A stretch of 64,000 nt of DNA from Sphingomonas sp. S2M10 (GTDB lineage Bacteria > Pseudomonadota > Alphaproteobacteria > Sphingomonadales > Sphingomonadaceae): NCBI RefSeq assembly GCF_012650175.1, contig NZ_JAAILI010000086.1:104373-168372 (forward strand), written 5' to 3'. Positions 26,458 to 34,863 of this stretch are shown in pieces. Each line of letters begins with the position of its first letter. Position 1 is the stretch's first letter. The position numbers and the translations under genes were made by a program. Below the pieces are notes generated by a model. That model searched no databases, had not been told where the DNA came from, and was given only the letters and a program-made list of their open reading frames with translations.

Positions 26458-28648
26458 CAAACCGAATGTCGCGTTCGTTTTCGATCTGCTGCAGGATGTG
26501 AACATCCTTTGGCCGGTCGCGAAGTTCGTCGACGCGGAAACCAACTTCAACATCCTCCTGCTGATCTCCGATCGATTTGCAGCGCGCGACAAGACGGGTG
26601 CTTGGCGGCAGGAGCTCGAGCAACTGGCGGCGGAAACGGGTGCCGCGGTTCTGCATTTCTCCCAGACCTATGAGGCCTATTCGCTTCTGCTGGGCGGACG
26701 CGGGATCATCTTCGCCGGCAGCGAGTCGAACCTGGGCGCCCACGCGACCAGCCACAATCTGTTCGTTTCAGCTCCCCCGGGGTACACCCGCGTCACGTTG
26801 CAGCACGGATATGAGTGCATCGGGTTCCTGCAGAACCGCGAGCAGTCGATCGCCTTCGGTACGGAAATTCGCTTCGGGGCGGATATGCTGTGCAGCTGGA
26901 TGCCGGTGGACCGCCTGCGGGAGATGGCGGCGATCGAGAAGCCGAAGGTGTTGGTCACCGGCCCCGCCAGCCTGCTGCTGCCGGGCAATGACGCCGCGCG
27001 CGGCACCTCGAACGGCGCCGCTCGGCAGGGGCTGGTGTGCGAGAATCTGCATTCGGTGCGGTTGAACACCGGCGGCGACTTCAAGGCGAGCTACATGGAT
27101 ACGTTCAACGTATTCAGCGAGGAGCTGCGGGCGCGGGGCAGCACCCTGGCGTTGCGCCCGCATCCTGGAGGCCAATATGTCGTCCGGAACGCCGTGCCCT
27201 TGCCGGCCAATGTCACGCTGGCCAACGAGCCGATGTACAAGCTCGACCTATCGCGCTTCGCGTACGGGATATCGGCCCCCTCGTCCGTGCTGATCGACAT
27301 GGTGCTTGCCGGCATTCCCACTGCCGTGTGGCAGGATCCCGACGGGGCCATCGACGCGAGCGCCTATGACGGGCTGGCCAAGATCACGACGGCGGAGGAG
27401 TGGCTTGCCTTTGCCGAGGCGGCCATGCGCGACCCGGCACCGTTCCTGGAGCGCCAGGCGGCGTTCCTCGAGCGCACGGGTATCGTCACCGAGCGAGAAA
27501 AGGTGCGCCGTGCGTTTCTCGAGCTGATCTCGAGCACCTGCACCGGGGCCACTGGTTCCGCGCTTCGCATGCTGCTCGTGGCGAACAACGACATTGCCAC
27601 TCTCCAGATCAGTTTCATGAAACCCTTGCGGGCGCTGATCGATGCAGGCTTGGCCGAAGTCCTCTTCATCACCGAGAAGCAGTTGAGGACCGAAGAGAAG
27701 CGGAAGCGGCCCGGCGCCCAATTGTGGTTCCAGCAGCATATCGACGACTTCAGGCCCGACATCGCCGTCTTTTGCCGCTACAGCGGCCTACTGTCCGATT
27801 GGGCGCTGAATTATCTGCGGGAGCATGGCGTCGCCACGATTTTTCATATCGATGACGATCTCCTCAATGTTCCGATTTCCATCGGCGAGGTCAAATACCG
27901 AGAGCATAACAAACCGGAACGTCTCGGCGCGATCGATTATCTCATAAAGAATACCGATCTCGTTTATTGCTCGACCAAAAAACTGCAAAATCGTCTACAG
28001 CAAATCGGATACGACCGCCGATACACTTATGGGAATGTGTATTGTTCCACAAAAGTTATCAACGAAGCGGAATTGCGCCCCACGCTCAAGGTGGGGTATA
28101 TGGGATTTGGTCATGCGGAGGATCTTGCGCTGGTCGTGCCGACGCTCGTTCAGTTCATGCAAGAGCGTCCGGAAATAAAGTTCGAGTTATTTGGTACGAT
28201 GCCTATGCCGGCCGAATTGGAGCAATTCGGTTCGCGGGTAAGTCTCGCTCCGCCGGTACGCGACTATCATGCCTTTCTTGAGTATTTCGCGACCTTTGGT
28301 TGGGACATCGGCATCTGCCCGTTGCAACGGGACGTGTTCAACGAGGTGAAGGCGAACACCAAGTGGGTCGAATATAGTGCGATAGGGGCCGCCGTGATCG
28401 CAACGTCGGGAATGGTCTATGACGATTGCTGCAGCGACGGCTGCGGCATTCTGGCGGACGACGACGCGCAGTGGCTCGCCGCATTCCGCAGGCTGGCGGA
28501 CGATCCCCAATACCGGTTCGACCTTGTCCGTAACGCCCAGGCGCGGCTACGGAGGGAATATACCATCGACAATCTTCGCGCGCAGGTGCTGAACGTTTTC
28601 GATGAGGCTCAATCCATCCGCCACGAAACCATCGGGATGAAACAATGA
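26447..28648 (+). CDS. Bifunctional CDP-glycerol-transferase-like / GT4 glycosyltransferase
   Basis: A 733-residue protein of two GT-B-like halves. Residues 1 to about 365 resemble CDP-glycerol:glycerophosphotransferase and related capsule enzymes, with TLQHGYECIGF, LALRPHPGGQYVV and APSSVLIDMVLAGIPTAVW. Residues about 375-733 are a GT4-type domain with KVGYMGFGHAEDLALVV, FELFGTMP, and KANTKWVEYSAIGAAVIAT. Such pairs add (poly)alditol-phosphate and sugar units to teichoic-acid-like capsules. It starts with GTG at 26447, 11 bases inside the preceding gene. Bases about 27830-28260 are markedly AT-richer than the first half, suggesting recombination of the second domain. Confidence 0.78.
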   Translation: MSHDKPNVAFVFDLLQDVNILWPVAKFVDAETNFNILLLISDRFAARDKTGAWRQELEQLAAETGAAVLHFSQTYEAYSLLLGGRGIIFAGSESNLGAHATSHNLFVSAPPGYTRVTLQHGYECIGFLQNREQSIAFGTEIRFGADMLCSWMPVDRLREMAAIEKPKVLVTGPASLLLPGNDAARGTSNGAARQGLVCENLHSVRLNTGGDFKASYMDTFNVFSEELRARGSTLALRPHPGGQYVVRNAVPLPANVTLANEPMYKLDLSRFAYGISAPSSVLIDMVLAGIPTAVWQDPDGAIDASAYDGLAKITTAEEWLAFAEAAMRDPAPFLERQAAFLERTGIVTEREKVRRAFLELISSTCTGATGSALRMLLVANNDIATLQISFMKPLRALIDAGLAEVLFITEKQLRTEEKRKRPGAQLWFQQHIDDFRPDIAVFCRYSGLLSDWALNYLREHGVATIFHIDDDLLNVPISIGEVKYREHNKPERLGAIDYLIKNTDLVYCSTKKLQNRLQQIGYDRRYTYGNVYCSTKVINEAELRPTLKVGYMGFGHAEDLALVVPTLVQFMQERPEIKFELFGTMPMPAELEQFGSRVSLAPPVRDYHAFLEYFATFGWDIGICPLQRDVFNEVKANTKWVEYSAIGAAVIATSGMVYDDCCSDGCGILADDDAQWLAAFRRLADDPQYRFDLVRNAQARLRREYTIDNLRAQVLNVFDEAQSIRHETIGMKQ

Positions 28649-29739
28649 CTTCTGCCGGCTCTCCCGCGCTTACCGGAACGCGCGTCCTCATCACTGGCGG
28701 CGCCGGCTTTATCGGCTCGCGGCTCGCCAAGGCGTTGGACGCGGCGGGCGCCAGCGTGACGCTTTACGACAATCTGCTGGAGCAGGTGCACGGGCCTTCG
28801 CCGGTACTCGACCTGCCCGGTACGCTGATCGTGGGAGACATTCGCGATCGCCAGAAGCTGGACGAGGTGCTCCGCGCGACGGCACCGGAGCTGGTAATCC
28901 ATCTGGCGGCGGATACGGGAACGGGTCAGTCCGCCGATGAACCCGGCCGCTACGCCGAGGTGAACGTGGTGGGCACCGCCAACCTGATCGAAGGCATGAA
29001 GGCTCTGCCCACCCCGCCGCGCCGCGTGCTTCTGGCGGCAACGCGTGCGGTATACGGCGAGGGCGCCTATCGCGGTGCCGGTGGACAGATTGCCATTCCC
29101 GCGCCGCGCGACACGGCCGCCATGGCTGCAGGCATCTTCGATGTCCGCGACGAGAGCGGAACGGTGTTGTCGCCGGTACCCACCCCGGTCGGCCTGCCGC
29201 CGGCACCCGGTTCGGTCTATGGGTCGACCAAGCTGATGCAGGAATATCTGCTGCAGCAGACTCCGGCCCCTTGGGATCACGTGATTCTGCGGCTGCAGAA
29301 TGTCTACGGGCCCGGCCAGTCGCTGCGAAACCCGTATACGGGCGTCCTGTCCATCTTCACCAGCCAGGCGATGCGCGGCGAGTCCATCGGGGTGTATGAG
29401 GATGGGGAGATCTATCGCGATTTCGTCTTCGTCGACGATGTCGTCGCCGCGTTCGTGGCGGCATGCGACGCGCCGGCGATCGGCGGCAGGATCTTCAACA
29501 TCGGGACGGGCGAGCCCCTGTCGATCCTGGCCGCGGCGAGGTGGATCCTGGAAGAGCTGGACATGCCGGCAAGCCGCTGCTCGGTGAACGGCAAGTTCCG
29601 TCCGGGAGACATACGCTACGCCGTTGCCGACATCGCGGACACGCTCGCAGCGCTCCCCTGGGCGCCGCAGGTGACGCCGCGCGAGGGCGTTCGCCGGCTC
29701 GTGGACTGGGCGAAGGAACAGGCTAGTATTACGGCCTGA
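28645..29739 (+). CDS. NAD-dependent epimerase/dehydratase
   Basis: A 364-residue extended short-chain dehydrogenase. The dinucleotide loop GGAGFIG is at 18-24 and the catalytic YxxxK is Y192-K196 (VYGSTKLMQEYLL). FVFVDDVVAAFVAACDAP and FNIGTGEPLSILAAARWI are typical of UDP-sugar 4-epimerases and nucleotide-sugar dehydratases. It presumably makes one of the nucleotide sugars used by the adjacent glycosyltransferases; the exact sugar cannot be told. The ATG overlaps the preceding stop as ATGA. It is the last gene before a 137-base gap. Confidence 0.85.
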   Translation: MTSAGSPALTGTRVLITGGAGFIGSRLAKALDAAGASVTLYDNLLEQVHGPSPVLDLPGTLIVGDIRDRQKLDEVLRATAPELVIHLAADTGTGQSADEPGRYAEVNVVGTANLIEGMKALPTPPRRVLLAATRAVYGEGAYRGAGGQIAIPAPRDTAAMAAGIFDVRDESGTVLSPVPTPVGLPPAPGSVYGSTKLMQEYLLQQTPAPWDHVILRLQNVYGPGQSLRNPYTGVLSIFTSQAMRGESIGVYEDGEIYRDFVFVDDVVAAFVAACDAPAIGGRIFNIGTGEPLSILAAARWILEELDMPASRCSVNGKFRPGDIRYAVADIADTLAALPWAPQVTPREGVRRLVDWAKEQASITA

Positions 29740-29876
29740 AGGCAAGCGGCCCGGAACCCGGGCTGCGGCGGGGAATGCTGGTCCGGGCGGCCACGTACGT
29801 CCCCGCCCGATGCGCGCCGGGCGATAGCCGAGTGTCTCTTCGAGCGGCCGTGATGAAAATTGGAGTTTCAGTGTAG

Positions 29877-31064
29877 ATGCGTTCCCGAATGTCACAGCAC
29901 AGGTCTCGGGCCGCCGCCTTATGGGCGGTTCCGATGCTGTCGATCGTCCTTGCCGGCTGCACCAGCCTTGGGTCGAGCGGGCCGAGCGCGCGCGCCGTCG
30001 TCAACTCGGCCAGGGATGCGGGCGCCGAAATCAAGGTGATCGACGTCACGGACGCAGTGGCGCGGAACATCCTCCGTGCCGATCAGCACATGGGCTTTGC
30101 CGAGGCTTTCGGCGAGGGCGTGCCTGCCGCCATGATCATCGGGAAGGGCGACGCGCTGGACATCGGGATCTGGGAGGCGCCCCCGGCAGCGTTGTTCGGC
30201 ACGATGATGCTGCAAAGCGCGATGCCCGGCATCGAGCCCGTCGCACGCAATGCCAATTTGCCGCAGCAGGTCGTGGACGATGAAGGCATGATCACGCTCC
30301 CCTTTGCCGGCGCGATCCCCGCCGCGGGGAAGACCCCGCGCGAGCTGGAGAAGCTGATCGTCGGCAGGTTGGCCGGCAAGGCACATCTGCCGCAGGTAGT
30401 GGTACGGATCGTGACCAACCGGACGTCCAACGTCACGATCGTCGGAGACGTCACCACCAGCGCGGTGTTGCCGCTGACCCCTAAGGGCGAGCGACTGCTC
30501 GATGCCGTCGCTGCGGCCGGGGGTGTGAAGCAGTCCGTCGGCAAGACAACGATCCAGATCGCCCGCGGCGGCAACGTCGTTACCATGCCCCTCGAAACGA
30601 TCATCCGCGATCCACGGCAGAACATCTACTTGTCCGCTCAGGACGTCGTTACGGTCCTGTTCCAGCCCTACAGCTTCACTGCACTGGGTGCCGTGACGAA
30701 CAATGCCGAGATCAGCTTCGAGGGAACCGGGCTAACCCTCGCCCAGGCATTGGGGCGGATTGGTGGGCTGCAGGATTCGCGCGCCGATGTGCGCGGCGTG
30801 TTCATCTTCAGGCTGGAATCGCCCGAAGTCCTGGACCCTGCGGTGGCTGCCACGGCGCGGCGAACGCCGGACGGTAAGATCCCGGTAATCTACCGCATCG
30901 ACATGCGGAACCCGGCGACCTTCTTCGTGGCTCAGGGATTCCCCATCCACAATCGAGACGTTCTGTACGTCTCCAACGCCCCTGGCGTCGATCTTCAGAA
31001 GTTTGTTTCCATCGTGTCGTCGATGGCCTTCTCCGTGATCGGCGTCGGCAACGCTCTGAACTGA
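29877..31064 (+). CDS. Outer-membrane polysaccharide export lipoprotein (Wza/KpsD/CtrA type)
   Basis: A 395-residue lipoprotein with lipobox LAGC (acylated Cys28) after a basic N-terminus. A poly-export domain spans about 85-180 (IIGKGDALDIGIWEAPP; VDDEGMITLPFAGAI; PRELEKLIVGRLAG). Repeated SLBB-like segments follow (NVTIVGDVTTSAVLPLTPKG; GGVKQSVGKTTIQIARGG; FTALGAVTNNAEISF). It forms the outer-membrane exit of the capsule export complex, partnering KpsE-KpsM-KpsT. GGAG lies 11 bases before the ATG at 29877; an ATG at 29889 is an alternative. Confidence 0.9.
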   Translation: MRSRMSQHRSRAAALWAVPMLSIVLAGCTSLGSSGPSARAVVNSARDAGAEIKVIDVTDAVARNILRADQHMGFAEAFGEGVPAAMIIGKGDALDIGIWEAPPAALFGTMMLQSAMPGIEPVARNANLPQQVVDDEGMITLPFAGAIPAAGKTPRELEKLIVGRLAGKAHLPQVVVRIVTNRTSNVTIVGDVTTSAVLPLTPKGERLLDAVAAAGGVKQSVGKTTIQIARGGNVVTMPLETIIRDPRQNIYLSAQDVVTVLFQPYSFTALGAVTNNAEISFEGTGLTLAQALGRIGGLQDSRADVRGVFIFRLESPEVLDPAVAATARRTPDGKIPVIYRIDMRNPATFFVAQGFPIHNRDVLYVSNAPGVDLQKFVSIVSSMAFSVIGVGNALN

Positions 31065-31174
31065 TTGTCGCTGCGGCCGTCGCGGTGCGGCGATGCCTGG
31101 GTGGGAGAGCGGACCCGCCGCTGAAGCAGGTTCGCGCCGAGCTTCGACTCAACGGCCCGGAAGCGCGACGACGA

Positions 31175-31219
31175 GCGCACTGGAGCGTCTTCACCCGAGG
31201 TGAAGACGCTCCAGTGCGC
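31175..31219. terminator. Perfect 21-bp inverted repeat between convergent genes
   Basis: Arms 31175-31195 and 31199-31219 are exact complements separated by only CGA. The repeat lies between the export lipoprotein stop (31064) and the esterase stop (31230), so it probably terminates both transcripts. No T-run follows on either strand, which is unusual for so strong a hairpin. Confidence 0.6.
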
Positions 31220-31229
31220 CTACCGTCGC

Positions 31230-32207
31230 TTACACCGCCGGCTTCATCCAGCCATGCATGGTCAGCCAGCGCGCGAATGCATCGAACCAGCCGGTGCTGG
31301 TCGTCGCCTTCGGATACATGCCGAAGCCGTGACCGCCCTGTTCGTACAAATGGAATTCCACCGGTCGCCCGGCCGCCTTCCACGCCTCGATCAGGCCGAA
31401 GCCGCCATTGGCGAAAAAGGGATCGTCGGCCGCGAGGGCAACGAACAGCGGCGGGCCGTCGGCCGGGACCGTGACGCTGGCGAGCGGCCCGTAGATGTCG
31501 GCGATGAAGGCCGGCTTGGCGTCCTGCCCGGCCAGCGCGGTCGCCATGGTGAGCATCGCACCGGCCGAGAAGCCGATCATGCCGACCTTGTTCGGATCGA
31601 CGCGCCATTCAGCCGATCGCTTGCGGATCAGAGCGAACGCCGCGCGCGAGTCCGCGATCTGCGGCGCGAGACCCGCCATCATCGCCGCCGGATCGGGCCG
31701 GGGCGGGCGAGCGGCGGTGGTCGAGAACATTTCCGCCATCGACCGTTCAAAGGCGTCCATCTCGCGCGGCGTCTGGTTCAGGCGATATTTGAGCACGAAC
31801 GCGGCCACGCCCCGTGCGGCGAGCGCCTTGGCAACGTCCCAGCCTTCATTTTCCATCGAAAGGGTGCGGAAGCCGCCGCCGGGTGCGACAACCACCGCGG
31901 CGCCACTCGCCTTCGCCGGATCCGGCAGAAAGGGCGTGAGCGTTGCGACCACCACGTTCCGCGCGAACACGCTGCCATATTGGCTGTGCCAGCTTTCCGG
32001 ATTGCTCGCGCCCGCGAGCGGGCCGGTGCCGAGATCGATGGCGCTGGGCTGCGCCGGGGTCGCGATCGGCTGCATCTTGTCGTTCTGCGCCAGTGCGGGC
32101 AGGGAATGGGCGCAGGCGAATGCCGCCGCGATCGCGATCCGCATCATGCGCCGACCGCGCACCGTGCCTGTGCGGTCCGCCGTCCCTGGGATTAGCCTCT
32201 TCGTCAT
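31230..32207 (-). CDS. Secreted alpha/beta-hydrolase (probable carbohydrate acetylesterase)
   Basis: A 325-residue esterase with nucleophile elbow GFSAGAML, an oxyanion-type APGGGF loop, LFVALAADDPFF around the acid residue and EQGGHGFGM carrying the catalytic His. The signal peptide has a long basic n-region (ending GRRMMRIAIAAAFACAHSLPALAQ in two parts). The ATG at 32207 has AGGAGAGGG upstream; later ATGs at 32147 and 32144 would remove the basic extension but lack such a site. It is the last gene of the halogenase/GH9 operon and probably removes acetyl groups from the target polysaccharide. Confidence 0.82.
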   Translation of the reverse strand: MTKRLIPGTADRTGTVRGRRMMRIAIAAAFACAHSLPALAQNDKMQPIATPAQPSAIDLGTGPLAGASNPESWHSQYGSVFARNVVVATLTPFLPDPAKASGAAVVVAPGGGFRTLSMENEGWDVAKALAARGVAAFVLKYRLNQTPREMDAFERSMAEMFSTTAARPPRPDPAAMMAGLAPQIADSRAAFALIRKRSAEWRVDPNKVGMIGFSAGAMLTMATALAGQDAKPAFIADIYGPLASVTVPADGPPLFVALAADDPFFANGGFGLIEAWKAAGRPVEFHLYEQGGHGFGMYPKATTSTGWFDAFARWLTMHGWMKPAV

Positions 32208-32248
32208 TCCACCCTCTCCTGTCATTGCGTTCTGGAACGTCGGATCGT

Positions 32249-34765
32249 TCAATTTGCGATCCGGTTGAGCCGGGCACCCGCATTGGCGAGCGCGATGTAC
32301 ATCGCGCCTTCCGGTACGACATATTCGTTCTCCCCCCAGAAGAAGGGCCAGTCGTCGCGATTCTCGGGATAGTCCGGCTTCAGCACCAGCACGCCGGGCA
32401 CCACGCCGCCCGGAATGAAGGAGAAGTCCGCCCGGTTGCTGCCATAGGCGACCTCCTTCGACAACGCGCCGACGCCGGATACCAGCGAACGGTCCGATGC
32501 CGGGTGGTGGCCGTGCAGGAAGTCGAGCGCGCGCTGGACCGGCGAGGCGTCTACCAGCTCGGGGAAGGCGCGGTGCAGTGCATCGCCGGTCAGGCCGAAG
32601 TTGAGAACGCTGCCGCTGCCCGCCCAGCCGCCTGTCGTGATCGGTACGCCGAAGGGGTTTTCCTTGCCCATCGCCCGCGCCTTTGCCGCCCATTCGCGCA
32701 CCGCCGGTTCAAGCGCGGCGCGATAGGCCGCGGGCATGAACGGCAGCGCTTTCACCATGGTCGTCGCGGTGAAGGCGAAGCTGCGCAGCATCGCCGGGGT
32801 CAGCGCCTGCACCCGCTCGGCATAGCGTGAATCGCCGGTGGCAGCGAGCAGCTCCACGGCCGCGGCAAACTCCTCCGCTTCCAGCGGCCCGCCGGTGGTG
32901 TTGCCGTGCTGGAACAGGTCCGGCGCATGGCGATGCTCATCGGCCCAGATTTTCTGGGCGACCGCGAGGCAGCGGCCGGCGAAGGCGGCGTCGCGATCCT
33001 TCCAGGCGCGGTAGGTTGCCGCCAGTGCCGCGGCGGAGCCATAGTCCAGCGCGGATGCCTTGCTGGTGAAGGCCCAGCGATCGTCGGGCGTGCCGCTGCG
33101 CCCGCCCTTGCTGTCATATGCGCGCTCGAAGGGCTTGAGCTTGGAGTCATAGACCAGCCCGTCCGTCTTGCTGGCGGCATCGCCGAGATGGGTATACTGG
33201 CCGACATCGGGCTCGACGATGCCGTGGATCGCATGGCCGACGGCATCCTGCTGGGCGAGCAGCTGCAGGCTGCCATGCCGGATCTGCTGCAGGATGTCGG
33301 GCACGCCGTCGGGCACGTGGATCTCGACACGCCGCGTCTCCCAATCGACCGACACCGTGTCGCGGTCGATCCCGAACGTCTCCCACGCGTCCACCAGCTG
33401 GCGGATGACCTGATACTGGGTTTGGGTACGGATATCGAAATCGCCTGCATCCAGCCAACCGCCGACGGCGAGACCGGGAATATGCTCGCCGGGCTTGAAT
33501 GGGGTGTCGGTCGTAGGCCCCTGGCGATAGAGATCGATATGCTCATGGTTGAGCGGCGCCTGGCGGGCATCGTCGCGGTGGGGATCGCCATGCCACACCC
33601 GATAGGCTTCGTTCACCAGCATATGGTCCATCGCGATGGGCAGATAGACGTCGCTGGTCAGGTTCCACACGTCCCGCAGGATGCCAGGCTGGATGGGAAA
33701 GGGAGCCGTCCGCGTGTCGGCATATTGGATCGCGTAGGTCCCGGGCGTCGTAACCTTGCTGAAGTCCAGTTGAAGGTAGCGGTAGCGCAGGTACCTGCCC
33801 CATTCCCGTGCCGGCGGGGTGGCGACCGGCACGAAGCGGCCCGCCGCATCCAGTCTCAGCAGGCGCGGCTGCAGGGTGCGTGCATCATCGCGGTCTAGCT
33901 CGATCGTCGCGATCTTGGGCCCCTGGGGCGTGTAGCCGACCTGGGAATGGCCGATCACCGGCGGCCGGAGCCAGCCCGGCACGCTGGTCGCGTCCAGGGT
34001 CCATTCGACGACCCGCCCGGTCCGGCCCGCGGGCAGCAGCTGGCGGACGACGTACCAGCCGTTCTGCGCCTGGTTGCGCCCGTCGAACATGGCGAGCATG
34101 CCGTCGCCGGTGCGGATGCCGACCCGGCGCGCGGGGTCCTCGGGCGCCAGCACCAGCGCGCGGCCGCTGGCAAAAGGCAGCGGCTCGGCGCCCGGCCCGT
34201 CACTGCGGCCGCTTGCCGCATTGCGCTCGGCCGTCGCGGTCATCCGGTCGGCGGGGTAGCGGGGAAACAGCGCCGATGTGCCGTCCACCGTGTAGCTGTG
34301 ATGGAAATAGGCGGAGGGCACGAATTCCAGGTTGAGACCGGCCTTGCCGACCTGCGACGCCGGCAGCGGAGAATCGAGCAGCACCGAAAAGACCACGCTT
34401 GCCCCGCGGCGCTCGGCGCGGATGGTGTACTGGAAGTCGGGATATTTCAACGTTGCCTCGATCACGCCCGCCGCCTTGTCGACACGGCGGGACACGAACA
34501 CACCGGCCGGGTCCCACTGGCCGGGCGTGGCAGCGAGGCGGACATCGCCGTTCGTCGCGGTACGAAGGCCCTGCTGGATCAGTTCGACCCCGCTGATCTT
34601 GGCATCAGCGAACAATCCTTCGTTGACGTTTGAAAATACCAGCCAATTGACGCCGGGAGATTCGAAATAGTCGGACCGGTCCAGCCGAAGATCGGTCTGC
34701 GCACAAGCTGGTATGGCATAGGATAGAAGTCCAGCAACGGCCATCGTGCCTCTAAACACACGCAT
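32249..34765 (-). CDS. Secreted glycoside hydrolase family 9 enzyme
   Basis: An 838-residue GH9 (endo-glucanase/exo-glucosidase family, inverting). A signal peptide ends SYAIPACAQ. Residues about 25-260 form a beta-rich extension, then an Ig-like CelD_N domain (IGHSQVGYTPQGPKIATIEL), then the (alpha/alpha)6 barrel. The catalytic base region is GGWLDAGDFD (about 432-441), and the acid Glu is in FFWGENEYVVPEGA (about 809-822), preceded by NRADFSFIPGGVVPGVL. GAGGGG lies before the ATG. With two acetylesterases and a TonB receptor in the same operon, a decorated beta-glucan or heteropolysaccharide is the likely substrate. Confidence 0.93.
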   Translation of the reverse strand: MRVFRGTMAVAGLLSYAIPACAQTDLRLDRSDYFESPGVNWLVFSNVNEGLFADAKISGVELIQQGLRTATNGDVRLAATPGQWDPAGVFVSRRVDKAAGVIEATLKYPDFQYTIRAERRGASVVFSVLLDSPLPASQVGKAGLNLEFVPSAYFHHSYTVDGTSALFPRYPADRMTATAERNAASGRSDGPGAEPLPFASGRALVLAPEDPARRVGIRTGDGMLAMFDGRNQAQNGWYVVRQLLPAGRTGRVVEWTLDATSVPGWLRPPVIGHSQVGYTPQGPKIATIELDRDDARTLQPRLLRLDAAGRFVPVATPPAREWGRYLRYRYLQLDFSKVTTPGTYAIQYADTRTAPFPIQPGILRDVWNLTSDVYLPIAMDHMLVNEAYRVWHGDPHRDDARQAPLNHEHIDLYRQGPTTDTPFKPGEHIPGLAVGGWLDAGDFDIRTQTQYQVIRQLVDAWETFGIDRDTVSVDWETRRVEIHVPDGVPDILQQIRHGSLQLLAQQDAVGHAIHGIVEPDVGQYTHLGDAASKTDGLVYDSKLKPFERAYDSKGGRSGTPDDRWAFTSKASALDYGSAAALAATYRAWKDRDAAFAGRCLAVAQKIWADEHRHAPDLFQHGNTTGGPLEAEEFAAAVELLAATGDSRYAERVQALTPAMLRSFAFTATTMVKALPFMPAAYRAALEPAVREWAAKARAMGKENPFGVPITTGGWAGSGSVLNFGLTGDALHRAFPELVDASPVQRALDFLHGHHPASDRSLVSGVGALSKEVAYGSNRADFSFIPGGVVPGVLVLKPDYPENRDDWPFFWGENEYVVPEGAMYIALANAGARLNRIAN

Positions 34766-34863
34766 CCAGTTCGCCCCTCTTTTATATGTTGATCCAGAAA
34801 GCTTCGGTAGATCGGCCTGAGCGGAGGTTTATAGGTTCCGAACCATGCGGGTGAGGCAATCCA

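Noticed and set aside
29749..29763. GCCCGG-AAC-CCGGGC hairpin after the epimerase
   Set aside because: Six-bp stem with no T-run; too weak to call a terminator, though position fits.
32208..32693. Long N-terminal extension (about 160 residues) of the esterase frame
   Set aside because: It overlaps the GH9 gene, is Arg/Gly-rich antisense-like sequence, and the ATG at 32207 has a good ribosome-binding site and a signal peptide after it.
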